Shown: positions 1 to 10,390 of the stretch, one piece after another
Position numbering within the stretch: the stretch's first letter is position 1
Layout: every line of letters starts with the position of its first letter
DNA from: Saccoglossus kowalevskii
Lineage: Eukaryota; Hemichordata; Enteropneusta; Harrimaniidae
Assembly (NCBI RefSeq): GCF_000003605.2
Contig: NW_003142308.1
Location: 335,810 to 399,809, forward strand
DNA length: 64,000 nucleotides
Reading direction: 5' to 3'
Program-made: the position numbers and the translations under genes
Notes under the pieces: generated by a model
What the model was told of the DNA's origin: nothing
Databases searched by the model: none
What the model saw: only the letters and a program-made list of their open reading frames with translations

Positions 1-231
1 ACCGTTCAGCGAATATCCCACCGTGAATACGGTGCTTCCTATTGTCAGCAATGCACCTCCCACGAATAAAGTACAGATAACCACAGACTTTCTGCTGTCT
101 ATAGTCATGCCAATGTAGCTGAATTGCCGAATTTTCTTATGTCCCTTGGCGGCTTGTTCGACCCGAGTTGGTCCGGGATCGTCCGGCACAGTCCGAACCT
201 TAGAAAAGGACTTGACAAATAGGATCGACAT
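1..231 (-). CDS. Small membrane protein, partial (runs off window edge)
   Basis: Reading the minus strand from an ATG at 231-229 gives 77 open codons that reach the window edge with no stop. Two in-frame stops lie upstream (about 300-289), so the start is bounded. The N-terminal ~50 residues are basic and probably cytosolic (it contains KGHKKIRQF). They are followed by a hydrophobic helix at about residues 52-75 (SVVICTLFVGGALLTIGSTV). The overall plan resembles the two-helix proteins at 1459-1710 and 55050-56557, so I infer a related gene. The second helix would lie outside the window. Function unknown. The exon may extend further upstream through splicing, which I cannot see. Confidence 0.5.
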   Translation of the reverse strand, partial: MSILFVKSFSKVRTVPDDPGPTRVEQAAKGHKKIRQFSYIGMTIDSRKSVVICTLFVGGALLTIGSTVFTVGYSLNG

Positions 232-539
232 GTCGCTGATCTTCGGCGTACGTACATTGACGTTGCACTGTTCGTTTGTTTCAAACAATCACGTAACTCA
301 CAAATACTGTGATCGATCCAACGACCTTCTGTTTATGGACGCGCTGTTAGCTTTTCAACATCCTATATCGTTCAAACAGCGTACATTGATGGCGTGTGTG
401 ATGTCAATACAGGGGGATTAGGAGGTGTATGCTTATACTCCGTTACTTTTGTCATTATGTATTACACTAGACGCCGTATTACATTACAATCTCCATCAAT
501 AAGCAGTAATTTTTACTTCCGTTTTCAGTTTCTTCAATG

Positions 540-1000
540 CCCTCAACCAAAGTGGAATTTAATGAAACTGTAAAACGAATAAAATTGGTTCACTTGGCAA
601 GTATATTTTCGCACAACACCATGAGAACGATTCACACTAGGTTTCGTTTCCATGACAACTGTTTGCGTAACACAGAAACTACATCGTTCCTTAAGATAAT
701 GCAGCCAAGCTAATAGAATGTATATAACACGAGTAGTGCGTGTATATTTCTTACAAATAAATAAACCATACATTTTTTAATCAAATGATAATGAACTCCA
801 TTGATCTTGAGAATGATACTCACTAGGTCTCGTTTCCATGACATCTGTATACGCACCACAGGGGTTAAATAGTTCCTTAAGACGATGCAGCCAAACAATA
901 GGATGTATATAACACGGGTATTGCGTGCATATTTCTTACAAGTAAATAAACCATACATTTTTTCAAATCAAATGATAATGAATCCTATTGATCTGAAATG
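540..1000. repeat. Imperfect tandem duplication, ~186-bp unit, two copies
   Basis: The stretch from about 623 to 808 is repeated at about 809-1000 with scattered substitutions and small indels. Shared landmarks are CACTAGGT.TCGTTTCCATGACA, GTTCCTTAAGA, ATGCAGCCAA, ATGTATATAACACG and AAATAAACCATACATTTTTT. The short ORFs that overlap both copies are by-products of the duplication and are not called as genes. Confidence 0.8.
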
Positions 1001-1458
1001 TCAATGTTGCGATCGTATATCAGAGCATGAATTGATGACAAGATTAAGAATTGTGTACTGTTATTATTTTTTAATACAGTGAATTGAAATTCAATCTGAA
1101 CTCAATTCATGGATAAGCACACAATCACGTGGTATAGGTACAGGCAATACCGTATTAAATTCAGTCTCTTTAGTTTTAGATTTAGCACAATATAAACAAA
1201 CCTAATATCAATGAATTGTAAACTAGTGTGCACCTGTAGCTGTTGGTCGGTTCAAGAGCATACGTGACAGTGTGTTATGTGTAAATTATACTACATAATA
1301 ATAATACCCCATCATACTTTCGATGATAAGAGATTGAAACCACGTTTTCCCAGCACTGCGTTCCTTTCCAACATTCGATATTATGCACCATACAGTCACA
1401 TGTCTCTCGTCGTGCAGTGTTCATTAAAAATTCACATACGAATATGTCTGGCGCGGTT

Positions 1459-1710
1459 TTATTCGTGTCTTTGACATCGTTCCCGCCAACACAGAATTAC
1501 ACTAATGATGCACATAACACTTCCAACTAATATCATGACTACGCCGAATAGAAAGAGAATACTGGTACTACCAACCAGCCTACCGGGCATGGTAACAGCC
1601 AGTGACATTAAAACAGCCCCTATGGCTAAAATAATGATGGTTACTATAAGGCATTGAGCGTGCAACTGTAGTCTCATCCGTCGTTGTACCGATGATGCAA
1701 TGTCTGGCAT
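1459..1710 (-). CDS. Small two-helix membrane protein (83 aa)
   Basis: An 83-residue ORF starts at ATG 1710-1708 with an in-frame TAA a few codons upstream. The product has a short basic N-terminus (SSVQRRMRLQ), a first hydrophobic helix at about residues 20-41, a short loop, and a second helix at about 48-74. It ends in a charged tail (CWRERCQRHE). The end of helix 2 reads S-x-x-L-C-W-R. The protein at 55050-56557 has the matching S-x-x-L-C-C-K at the same place, so the two look like distant paralogues. I see no strong splice acceptor before the ATG. A small integral membrane protein is the safest description; no function can be assigned. Confidence 0.5.
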   Translation of the reverse strand: MPDIASSVQRRMRLQLHAQCLIVTIIILAIGAVLMSLAVTMPGRLVGSTSILFLFGVVMILVGSVMCIISVILCWRERCQRHE

Positions 1711-2889
1711 TATTGTTATATTCCCTATAGTATTACATGCATATTGACGTTATCAATTGTTGTGATTGTTCTCTGCAACCCGCGTGGCGATTGTATCTGT
1801 AAGTAATACATGAAAAATTCAATGAAATTAATTGCGCAATTCACGAAAAGATGATTGCATTGCTTCAGCAAAGATCATTCTAGATGGAATAATGCATCTC
1901 AACGTTAGCATGGTAAACGTTCTGCATATTACTAGCCAATACATATACAATTGTATTAAGATTAATGACACGTGTACACGTGACACGCGATGAAAGATCG
2001 CTATACCGTGCCATGCTTGTTGCTTCCCGGCGACGAAAGTGATAATGATATTTTTTCAGCGATCAATAACGAAAATATTCAAGATACATAAATTGATTTG
2101 CAATGCATCATCTATAGTAAGCATGTGCCACTTGTATGTTTCCATTAGTAATCTGTATAGCTACTTATATTAACATTCTTACCTTAATTGTAGGCACCGA
2201 TGCTATACAAATATTGGCAACGATTCACCTATAATGTATTCGCACACAATCATTCAATGACACATCAATGTTGCCAAGACTATATATTTAAATTATGGAT
2301 GGTAATAAGAAATATAGTAACGTGTTCTATACTGAATTTACGGAATTACCGATCAAATTGCAGATGGATACGAAGGCGTTTTATTGGCACAGTAATAATA
2401 ATATATCTAGCAATCTACGAATTATTTAAAATAAACCTAGTATTATAAAGATTTACGAAACTGTCAACCGAGCGCATTTATTAGGATAAATAGTCATTAT
2501 TATAATATAGTAACCTATATACGATATAAATATATAATAGTTGTTTGCTAGGCACCAATGGCGAAAAAAGGGAAATTGGTAGCTTTTCGTTTATTTGGTA
2601 GCATGCATATAATTAATCAATAATGTACTCCCTAGTGGTTCATAATGAACGAAAGCACGCTTTGCACGACATAATGTGCGATGCGTTATCTGTGGCAAAG
2701 ACGTCATAACATTCGCTGGCGTTGACAATGCTTATAAATACATTATAGCGTTTTACGCTTTCGTCTATTCGAAACTGAAAACACTGTGAGATTAAATGAA
2801 TCGTAGTTAGTTCAGTGCTTTGTGGTCTTACGATTATACTTTTGTATAAATGTAATGCAATTTGATACAATGAGCGCATTCACTATACG
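1711..2889. other. Intergenic, nothing recognised
   Basis: AT-rich DNA with short chance ORFs only. No domain, repeat array or RNA gene was seen. Confidence 0.5.
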
Positions 2890-3000
2890 CCTTTTCAACT
2901 GTCTATATTTAGAAAAGTGTGATGTGGTGAACGAAGACCGCGCCTGCTTACAGTGACGATGCTTGTTTGCAGAGTTGCGAGTTCGATTCTCACTATACGT
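2881..3000 (+). repeat. tRNA-like (SINE-type) sequence, copy 1
   Basis: The stretch at about 2925-2990 resembles a tRNA-derived promoter. An A-box-like TGGTGAACGAAGACC is followed about 50 nt later by a B-box-like GAGTTCGATTCTC. A second, reverse-strand copy at about 42105-42165 shares AGAGTTGCGAGTTCGA exactly. A direct repeat TCACTATACG occurs at 2880-2889 and 2990-2999, flanking the tRNA-like part, and may be a target duplication or coincidence. It does not fold obviously into a complete tRNA, so a decayed SINE is preferred over a tRNA gene. Confidence 0.4.
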
Positions 3001-3087
3001 AAATCTTCCTGCAATTCGATTACGGAAATATTAACAGTACAAAGTATCACATTGCTTATAAGGTAGCTTCGCCCTAAGAATTTGACT

Positions 3088-3184
3088 TGTGATGGTTTGC
3101 CTAGAGACATTATCACATCGTTATCATAACATCATTCACTATTCCAGTAACATATCATAGCGCCCTCTCGAGTATTATATTATT
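3088..3184 (+). repeat. 5' LTR, left half
   Basis: Begins TGTGATGGTTTGCC and ends TATTATT. It aligns with the first ~76 bases of the 3' LTR at 9452-9527, apart from about 20 extra bases (near 3130-3150) and scattered substitutions. The alignment stops abruptly at 3184 and resumes at 5709. Confidence 0.85.
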
Positions 3185-5708
3185 ACCAAACAGTTCAGCG
3201 TTGTATTAAGAGTTTGTTTTCAGGGGTGGGTGATACCAAGGTGGAAATTGGATGCACATATGGGGTTTATTCCTGGAATTGAAATATAGAGGGTTCAGGC
3301 TGAAATACAATATATAGTGTTTCGATATTTCGTCTGATATTTCTGTGGTATATTGCTGCTGTAAATAATGCACGATTTGTTCCAAAATTGAGTTTGTTGT
3401 GTGCATTCCAGGGTTATTTGTTTTTTTTTCTGAAAACACCCCTATTTTTTAATGGCAGAGTCGAACTAGTTTCACTCCCAGTGGGAAATCTGCATTGTTG
3501 CTTGAATGAGAGCTGATTAAATATATTTGTCAGACCGGCGAAAGAGTATGCAACAGCCACTTTTAACTCTGAATGTCAACATGAAAAAAGGCTAGTCCAT
3601 TTTACGCAGGAGTAATTAGGAGTAGAATATGTAGATAGTATCAACAGAGATGTGCATAGTAAAAAGTAATATCTATCCTTCTTTTGCATCACTGAGCATT
3701 TCTGTTTTAGTATACTGGTTTGAAAATGTTGAACTTGCATTTGCGATGTGTTTTTTTTACTGAAACTCCCCTATTGATCGAATCCTGGATGTGAAGGAGA
3801 ACGGTGCTACTGCGATACTCCACTGACGGGATGACTTGCGTCGACAGCGGTGTCATCACTGAGCTGGACGCTACAACTTCGCTTGTGATGTTGCTTGTTA
3901 GCCGTGGATTAAATGAATCTTGATTACCGGTTAAAATGTTGCCCATTTAGCGTTGGTAATCTTTATTTGAAATTGGGTAACGTCGCAACGTCACCAGCAG
4001 AAACCTCCTGATACTTTGATGTTGATGGTCGCGCCTCAATGGTAATCGTTAATTTTACTGGGGGTGGATCTTCCAAGAGCCCTTCAGGGTTGATAAAACT
4101 CAGTCAACATACACCAAGTTCTCTCAATCGTAGTATTCCATGTGACGTACACCTAATATGCCAAAACACTTAGCAGACGAAAATTGGTTTACAAAATAAA
4201 AAATAGTTTGGTTGCCAATGAAAACAAGCCGGTAGGCTGGTTGGCGATCCGCTCCGCTCAAAAAACAAGCAATATGTTATCGGCTGTTTCCAATCTAGGA
4301 CATGAACGTGAAGCTAACGTCGGTTTACAACTAAAACCGGGCACCATATAGGAAGTTAAAAATAAAAAATAGTTTGGTTGCCAATGAAAACAAGCCGGTA
4401 GGCTGGTTGGCGATCCGCTCCGCTCAAAAAACAAGCAATATGTTATCGGCTGTTACCAATCTAGGACATGAATGTGAAGCTAACGTCGGTTTACAACTAA
4501 AACCGGGCACCGTATAGGAAGTTCGCAAAAAACATCCAGTCTTCAGAAGTCACTTTATTTTATTGCTAGGACTTATTCTGCCGTTAAATTTATTATTTCC
4601 AACCGTTTTGCAATAGTATTTTCCAGATTGGAGGCAGCATTTACATTTCATTCAAAGGTAAAGTTCAAGCCAAAAAAACACAGAAGAATTTATACGTGAA
4701 AACATTGGAAATCACACACAGACACACAAAAGTGATTTTAAGGGCAATCGTAGTGGAGCGGACCGCCAATACCATGTACATTTGCATATTGACCGTGAAA
4801 ATACCAAAAACATTATTGCATTGGTGATATGCAAATTAGTTTTAGTCAAAATAAGCGACTGCCTAGAAGTTCCGTTACTGTTGTTCAAATTTCATTTCAC
4901 TTGGCAAGTATATTCATGTACCCAAGGGTAAAATATCGTACTTCTAAATATTGTTTATTTCTGCTGTTTCGAAAAACGCTACTCTTGAAAGGACAACTTT
5001 GTTTGCTCCCAGACCTCATTTGCAAGTGGGGTGTGGTAATACCTATTTTGATTTCAGGGACGAAACAAAACAAACTGCAGTACATATGTAATAATGTGGA
5101 ATACATTTTCAATGTAAACATTTTTCCGCTAAAATAAATACCAGTGAGACTTGACACAGCACAGTGAAAATTGAATTCACATGGAATGCTTGAAAACTTG
5201 TCATCGAAAATAAATTAAGTGAAATTCTATGTGACTTCATGAGAGTTGGAAATGAACAAATTATATGAAACCCAACCCTACCCCTCCATAACACAATGTT
5301 AACTACACCCCCAAAACATTCTTTCACCAGTGCATTCTATTTGACTTCAGGAGAAATTAAAATAAACAAATTATATGACAACGAACTTAATTATAATTTC
5401 AGCCTCTAGCACTGATTAAATAAACTACCTCGTCTTTATGCCAACTTGAAGTTATTCAAGGCCTACATGAGTGCCAGTCTTTTATTTTCTATTGTAATGT
5501 ACATTTTTTGCGATTACTCGGAACATGAAGCTGCAACCAAAGACAGCCTAGGTAAAACCTGGTGTAAGCACCAGTTAGGCAGTCTTGAACTATGCATGTG
5601 ATGCCAGCTGAGAGATATATCCAATCTAACTTATAGATTTCTCATTGTTTGGTAACTAAAAATCAATATAACAATTATACCCACACAGCATTCTACAGAT
5701 TACTTGTT
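3185..5708. mobile_element. ~2.5-kb insertion inside the 5' LTR, unclassified
   Basis: The sequence between the two halves of the 5' LTR has no counterpart in the 3' LTR, where the same two bases are adjacent (9527/9528). It is therefore a later insertion. It holds a 166-bp tandem duplication (4192-4523), a related inverted motif near 4750, and two similar stretches at 5220-5271 and 5331-5379 (both with ACAAATTATATGA). I see no terminal repeats, transposase or clear target duplication, and no ORF that resembles a known protein. Confidence 0.6.
4192..4523. repeat. 166-bp tandem duplication
   Basis: Two adjacent copies (about 4192-4357 and 4358-4523) run from AAATAAAAAATAGTTTGG to ATATAGGAAGTT with only a few substitutions, so the duplication is recent. 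Each contains TTGGCGATCCGCTCC. An approximate inverse of this motif (GGAGCGGACCGCCAA) occurs at about 4755-4769. Confidence 0.9.
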
Positions 5709-5799
5709 GTATGTAGTTTATATTGTCTAGTTAGTCCGCCATGTCAGGCGAATAAAGTTCTTATCACCATATTGTTTACTGTGACCACTGCCCATCACA
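5709..5799 (+). repeat. 5' LTR, right half
   Basis: Runs from GTATGTAGTTTATATTG to CCCATCACA and aligns with 9528-9632. The 3' LTR has 13 extra bases after AATAAAGTTCTT. AATAAAG here is the likely polyadenylation signal. The LTR ends in CA, with a TG start at 3088. Confidence 0.85.
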
Positions 5800-5817
5800 T
5801 GGAGTCAGAAGCGGGAT
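5800..5817 (+). promoter_or_regulatory. Primer-binding site, tRNA-Leu-like
   Basis: TGGAGTCAGAAGCGGGAT lies immediately after the LTR, as expected for a minus-strand primer site. The complement matches the 3' end of animal tRNA-Leu (CAG type, as I recall it) at about 16 of 18 positions. Confidence 0.55.
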
Positions 5818-5994
5818 CGATGTCTAGCGGTTCCAACAGTTGTGTCTGCAAAGGACAATATCAAGCCACTTCTTGCAAGAAACGAAGATTGAGACAGGGA
5901 CCTCGGGTCAAATTGATCACTGAATTATTCTTACTTCATTCCATGCAACCGGAAGTTCGCCATTTAGTTTTGCTCAGCTTTGTAACATTCAGAA

Positions 5995-6576
5995 ATGCCG
6001 ACCGACTTCCGGTTACCAGAGCCTCTATCTTAACAAGGCAATATTGCTGAGAACTGGATATGATTCAAACAAGATTTCGAAATATATATGCTGGCATCAG
6101 AGGCAGATAAGAAACCAGATGCAGTCAAAGTCGCCGGATTGTTAAATATAATATGGTCTGATGCACGTGACAATTTGCATGACGACATGATGAAGACAAC
6201 ACCAAATATGGCATTGTTTTCAATAAATTTGAGACGCACTTCAAGAGAAAGAAAAGAATAGTTTTCAATAGATACAGACTCTGGACTTGTGAGTGGAAAG
6301 AAGGGGTTAATTTTAATGATTACTTCACAAAGCTACAAAAGCTGGCAGGCCATTGTGAATTCACAAAGAAAGATAACATTTTCACTGACTGACAACGAGC
6401 TAAAAGAGAAATTGTTAGAAGCTGACGACATCACACTGGACAACATTCGTGACAAATGCATCGCAGCAAAGACAACTAGAAAAGAAATTAAACAAATGAC
6501 ATCAGGCAGGACAGAAAATAAAAATATAGATACGTTAAAAAAACGGTACATGAAATCAGCAGCACCAACAAACTAG
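5995..6576 (+). pseudogene. gag remnant of the plus-strand Gypsy element
   Basis: A start at 5995 (MPTDFRLPEPLSL) opens a Gag-like reading that shifts frame several times. Recognisable Gag pieces are FEIYMLASEADKKPD (about 6078-6123) and the C-terminal portion at 6289-6576 (NELKEKLLEADDITLDNIRD). No CCHC zinc knuckle could be found downstream. Gag would form the intracellular particle that packages the element RNA. The frameshifts make this a pseudogene. Confidence 0.65.
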
Positions 6577-6761
6577 AGGCACCAATACACGCAGCAACAC
6601 TCAAGCGGCAACTGTGGTACAAACATGAGCCAAGAATGCAGAAGTTCAAAACAGAAAAACAAAGGCATACATGCAGCAGCAGTCCAACCTACGGACCCAG
6701 ACATCGCATTTGAAATGGGTAGCATACTCATTGTAGGCAATTTAAACTAGAGCAAGCAGGC

Positions 6762-7019
6762 TTGGTGGGATCAGTTAAGGTTGGAGCCACTCAACTCAAT
6801 CTCAAAATTGACACTAGAGCTGAAACTAACCTGATCCCACACAACTTATGGAAAAAGATTCCCCGCAGGTTACAACTGACTCCATCTAGCGCAACACTAC
6901 AAGCACTGGATGGTGGAACCATACAACACATATTATCAACTAAAGCCGTCTTCAGGGTAAACAACACAGAAACAGAAGCACAAGTCTATATTACCAGGCA
7001 ATGCAACTGTCCATTATAG
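6762..7019 (+). pseudogene. Retropepsin-like protease remnant
   Basis: About 85 codons resemble the aspartic protease of Gypsy elements. The active-site region reads IDTRAETNLIP, where the family has Asp-Thr-Gly-Ala; the Gly is Arg here, which should abolish activity. A downstream flap/ALDGG region is present. It sits between gag and RT, as expected. Confidence 0.7.
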
Positions 7020-7045
7020 GTCTAAATACCGCCATCAACTTGTGA

Positions 7046-7546
7046 TTGGTTAAGTCAGTTGTGAACTCAGCTCATCATATAAAACGTGAGCACTACACTA
7101 TACCAACATTTGAAGAGATCATATTGAAGTTAGACTACCCTAATTACTTCACGATCATTGATCATTCATGGGCCTTTTTGCAAGTAAAACTTAACGAAGA
7201 GTCAAGGGACTTAACTAAATTCCAAACAACATATGGCCGTTATTGTTTCAAGCAAATGCCATTTGGAATCTCGAGTGTAAGCGAAGTTCTACAGAAGAAA
7301 ACATTCCAAATGTTTGGCGACATTGAAGATGTCCACATAATGTCTGATGACATGCTAATAGCCTCCCACACAGAGGAGAAACACGACACAGCCATTCACA
7401 GCGTGTTCGACAGATCTCAAAGAAATGGTAACAAATTCAATGCCAAGAAACTACAATTCAAGAAAGATGAAGTGGCATACCATGGCATGAAGATCTCCAG
7501 ACAAGGCATACAGCCAGGCCAGACAAGAGCAAGATCACAGCCATAG
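7046..7546 (+). pseudogene. Reverse transcriptase remnant
   Basis: About 166 codons contain RT palm motifs in order: YFTIIDHSWAFLQVKL (motif A, first catalytic Asp kept), RYCFKQMPFGISS (motif B), and IMSDDMLIAS at the YxDD position, where Tyr is changed but both Asp remain. The fingers region upstream of 7046 is largely missing and the frame ends in an early stop before the connection domain. In a working element this enzyme copies the RNA into cDNA. Confidence 0.85.
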
Positions 7547-7596
7547 AAAACATGTCCGATCCAGACAACAAACAAGCACTAATGTGATCCCTTGAA

Positions 7597-7989
7597 ATGA
7601 TCAACTACTTCTCACCTTTTATTCCCAACACAGCTCAATTGACAGAGACACTGAGACAGCTAATCAAAGATGGAGTTCCATGGTCATGGGGCGAGCGACA
7701 GAAAGTTGCCTTGACAAAAATCAAGAAGATAGTCAGCGCAGATGTTGTTCTCAAGTTCTATAATGAGAATAAGCCGTTGACAATTCAGGCAAATGCCAGT
7801 CAGGAAGGACAACCAATCTCATACGCATCAAGATCACTAACTGAGACCGAGCAGCGGTACGCCCAAATAGAAAAAAGAGCTCCTTGCGATAGTCTTTGCA
7901 ACCCAACGATTTCACCAACATTTCAAGAAGTTACTGTGCACTCAGACCACAGACCACTGGAGTTCATCCAGAAGAAAGTATCTCCTTGA
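7597..7989 (+). pseudogene. RNase H remnant
   Basis: Continues the RT thumb (MINYFSPFIPN) into RNase H. The first catalytic Asp position reads QANASQ (Asp to Asn), followed by PISYASRSLTETEQRYAQIE and VTVHSDHRPLEFI. Residues between NASQ and PISYA are missing compared with the usual family spacing, so a small deletion is likely. Inactive by inspection. Confidence 0.85.
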
Positions 7990-7998
7990 CTACAACTT

Positions 7999-8190
7999 AT
8001 GCTCTTGAAACTGCTGAAATACAAGGTCGATATAGTTTACAGACCAGGTAACAAGATGCACATTGCTGACACCCTCAGCAGAGCTTACGTCAAAGTTAAC
8101 TCAGAGTCAGATGAATCTGTTGACATGTATGTGCATTCTGTCATGATCTATTGGCCCACAGAAGATATCCGACTACAAAAGTGCTACTAG
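7999..8190 (+). pseudogene. RNase H-integrase connection
   Basis: Contains YRPGNKMHIADTLSRAY, the motif that usually closes the RNase H region of Gypsy polyproteins. One stop (7987-7989) separates it from the preceding piece, so it belongs to the same original ORF. Confidence 0.8.
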
Positions 8191-8224
8191 TCATGATGGA
8201 ACCCTGCAACAAGTCAAGAAATAC

Positions 8225-8555
8225 TTGAGGGTAGGGTGGCCAGCGAGAAAGCACCTATCTCCAGACCTTCACCCATACTACGACCTTCAAGACGAAATAT
8301 ATGAAGAAGATGACCTTCTATTCTTAGCATATCGAATAATAATACCAAAGACAGAGCGACCTGTTACCCTTGAGAAACTACACACTGGTAACCAAGGCAT
8401 CGGGAAATCAAGGAGCCAGATACATCCTTTACTGGCCAGGACTCAGTAAAAATATAGAAGAGACAGTTTTCAACTGTGAGATCTGTCAGAAGTTTAGACG
8501 CAACAACACTAAAGATCCAATCAAACAACATAAAGTTCCTGACGGTCCATGGTAA
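8225..8555 (+). pseudogene. Integrase zinc-binding domain remnant
   Basis: Two overlapping frames (8225-8449 and 8370-8555) together carry the zinc-binding HHCC region. The second ends with NCEICQKFRRNNTKDP, the paired cysteines of the finger. A frameshift lies near 8430. The lead-in to the catalytic core (GADIFTFRGRDY) follows in another frame near 8560-8600. Confidence 0.75.
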
Positions 8556-8661
8556 AAGTTGGGTGCCGACATATTCACATTCCGCGGCAGAGATTACATC
8601 ATAATAGTTCCCTGAGTTAACACAACTCCACAGAAAGACAGACAGCTTAGTTATTCAAGCC

Positions 8662-8877
8662 ATGAAAATTATTTTCGCTCGTCATGGTATCCCTCAAACT
8701 GTAGTAGCTTACAATATGCTATTTGGTGCAGTAGAAATCAATGAGTTTACTAAACGCTGGAACTTTCAGGTCATTACATCTAACCCTAGATATCCTCAAA
8801 GCAATGGAGAAGCAGAGAAGTATGTAGGAATAGTCAAAATGATGCTTCACAAGGCAGAGAGAATGAAACAGATCTAA
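8662..8877 (+). pseudogene. Integrase catalytic core remnant
   Basis: Includes IFARHGIPQTVVAYN and SNPRYPQSNGEAEKYV, the second and third blocks of the retroviral-type integrase core. The second catalytic Asp, expected in the VVxDN block, is Tyr here; the Glu of the NGEAEK block remains. The first Asp block is lost in the decayed stretch around 8590-8640. Confidence 0.8.
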
Positions 8878-8920
8878 ACCTAGCACTGTTACGATATATA
8901 GAAACACAACCATCACTGGT

Positions 8921-9442
8921 ATGGAGTACATCCCTGCAGAAATGCTGTACAGTAGACGTATTCGTTATGACATACCTGTGAAGGAAATACACTTGAAACT
9001 CAAGTTAGCAACAAACAGCAGACAGCAGCTTGTGAAAAGACAACAAAGTCAAGCTAGATCATACAACAGAAACGTTCGACATAGACCTACCTTCATCAAG
9101 GGAGATTCTGTTAGAGTTCAGATCAACCCTGTAGTCAACGACAAATACACACTCCCACGTAGCTACACTGTGACAACTAACAGAGGACAAACCGTTCATC
9201 GCAATACACGAATGATGAACATAACGACTGAGAAAGTCATCATCAATCCGCCATATCCAGTCACTGATCAGCAGCCATCACAGCCACCTGATCCTACATC
9301 AAAGTCACACGATCAACAACCTACAAGTAAACTAGTTGAAGATCAACCAAATCCTGTGGTACAGTGCAGATCATCTCAACGTGCCTCCAGACCACATGTA
9401 TGGCACAAGGACTATGTTATGACTACAACCCAGCTCAACTAG
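8921..9442 (+). pseudogene. C-terminal region of Gypsy integrase
   Basis: An open frame of 173 codons from EYIPAEMLYSRRIRYDIP to the stop at 9440-9442. It has the P-A-E-(L/M)-L-x-x-R-R motif that normally follows the integrase core, then a basic, Pro/Gln-rich tail. It ends just before the polypurine tract. Confidence 0.75.
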
Positions 9443-9451
9443 AAATAGGGG
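9441..9451 (+). promoter_or_regulatory. Polypurine tract
   Basis: AGAAATAGGGG abuts the 3' LTR start and is the expected plus-strand primer. Confidence 0.65.
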
Positions 9452-9632
9452 TGTGATGGTTTGCCTTGGGACATTATCATATCGATATCATAACCTATCA
9501 TAGCGCCCTCTCGAGTTTTATATTATTGTATGTAGTTTCTATTGTTTAGTTAGTCCACCATGTCAGTCGAATAAAGTTCTTCCTGTTGAAGTGTTATCAC
9601 CGTATTGTTTATTGTGACCACTGCTCATCACA
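9452..9632 (+). repeat. 3' LTR (181 bp)
   Basis: Runs from TGTGATGG to CATCACA, with AATAAAG at about 9570. It aligns end to end with the two halves of the 5' LTR, at visible but moderate divergence, implying an old insertion. Confidence 0.88.
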
Positions 9633-10041
9633 AGATGTCAATTATTGTGATACTATGAATAATAGTCCAGTGAATCGGTCGGGACGGCTATGAGCGGGCA
9701 TTACGAACAGGTCAGTCTGCGCATGCCAGTCATTCAGTGAAGACGCAGAATTCTGTGCTGTCTACGAATTTATGTAGCGATTCATTAGGTCATTCTTAAG
9801 CGCACTGGAAAGGACACTCTGAATGACTGGATTCATGGCAACTTGAATTGGTTACAATATGTACAATTCACAGTATTACATTAGTATAACGTATTATTAT
9901 ACCTCATAGTCCAATCAGATTAGTGTATTTGGCGGTCGCTACATTTGTGTATTGACTTTTCAGCAGTCAAAGACGTCATATTACGTTTATGATAAATGAA
10001 AAGGAAACCTGCTTTACCGTTGAGGTTTGTCGGCGTTTTGA
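9633..10041. other. Between retrotransposon and pseudogene
   Basis: No coding domain recognised. It may contain further decayed 3' sequence of the adjacent minus-strand pseudogene. Confidence 0.4.
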
Positions 10042-10390
10042 TCATCCTAATTTGTGAACAAGTCGAACAACTGCAGCAATTTTTGAGCAACAAGGTACCA
10101 TACTTGTAACCGAGAGATAATCATCGAACAACACGACTATATCGGCTGCAGTCGCCGCACCATGTACGTAGCTAGTGGTGATTACTTGAATTACCCATGG
10201 CATTACAAGATTATTTGACGTCATTATATGACGTGCTTTTATTTATTTCATTAAGATAATTGCATGACTTCCCGTGTATCGTACATACATGTGGGTTACA
10301 TTCAATTCTACATTTAACCGGATATTTTTTGTTATGTTTTGTTTGAGTGGCACCAGTGTTGTTTTGCTTGTGTGCGGGCGCCTCATGTGT
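10042..10390 (-). pseudogene. Uncharacterised repeated ORF family, 3' part (left of transposon)
   Basis: Two minus-strand frames (10393-10211 and 10224-10042) continue the pseudogene found at 13758-14975. The reading TFTHE/THEAP crosses the 9-bp target duplication CTCATGTGT. Without the transposon and one copy of the duplication, the frame is continuous from the right part into the left part. The left part reads on for about 55 codons (APAHKQNNTGATQ...) before a stop. The second frame (ADIVVLFDDYLS) may be the next piece after a frameshift. Function unknown. Confidence 0.5.
10382..10390. repeat. Target-site duplication, left copy
   Basis: CTCATGTGT precedes the left terminus and is repeated exactly at 13758-13766 after the right terminus. 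Confidence 0.9.

Larger units (their letters stand above)
3088..9632 (+). mobile_element. Decayed Ty3/Gypsy LTR retrotransposon with split 5' LTR
   Basis: The order on the plus strand is 5' LTR (3088-3184 plus 5709-5799), primer-binding site, gag, protease, reverse transcriptase, RNase H, integrase, polypurine tract and 3' LTR (9452-9632). Protease before RT, and RNase H before integrase, is the Ty3/Gypsy order. The style of the motifs and the short LTR (~180 bp) suggest a Mag-type lineage, but that is inference. Every domain is broken by frameshifts, stops or lost catalytic residues, so this copy cannot move by itself. No matching target-site duplication is visible (TGACT on the left, AGATG on the right). 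Confidence 0.85.

Noticed and set aside
2925-2995. Functional tRNA gene
   Set aside because: A-box and B-box are present but spacing and stems do not give a convincing cloverleaf.
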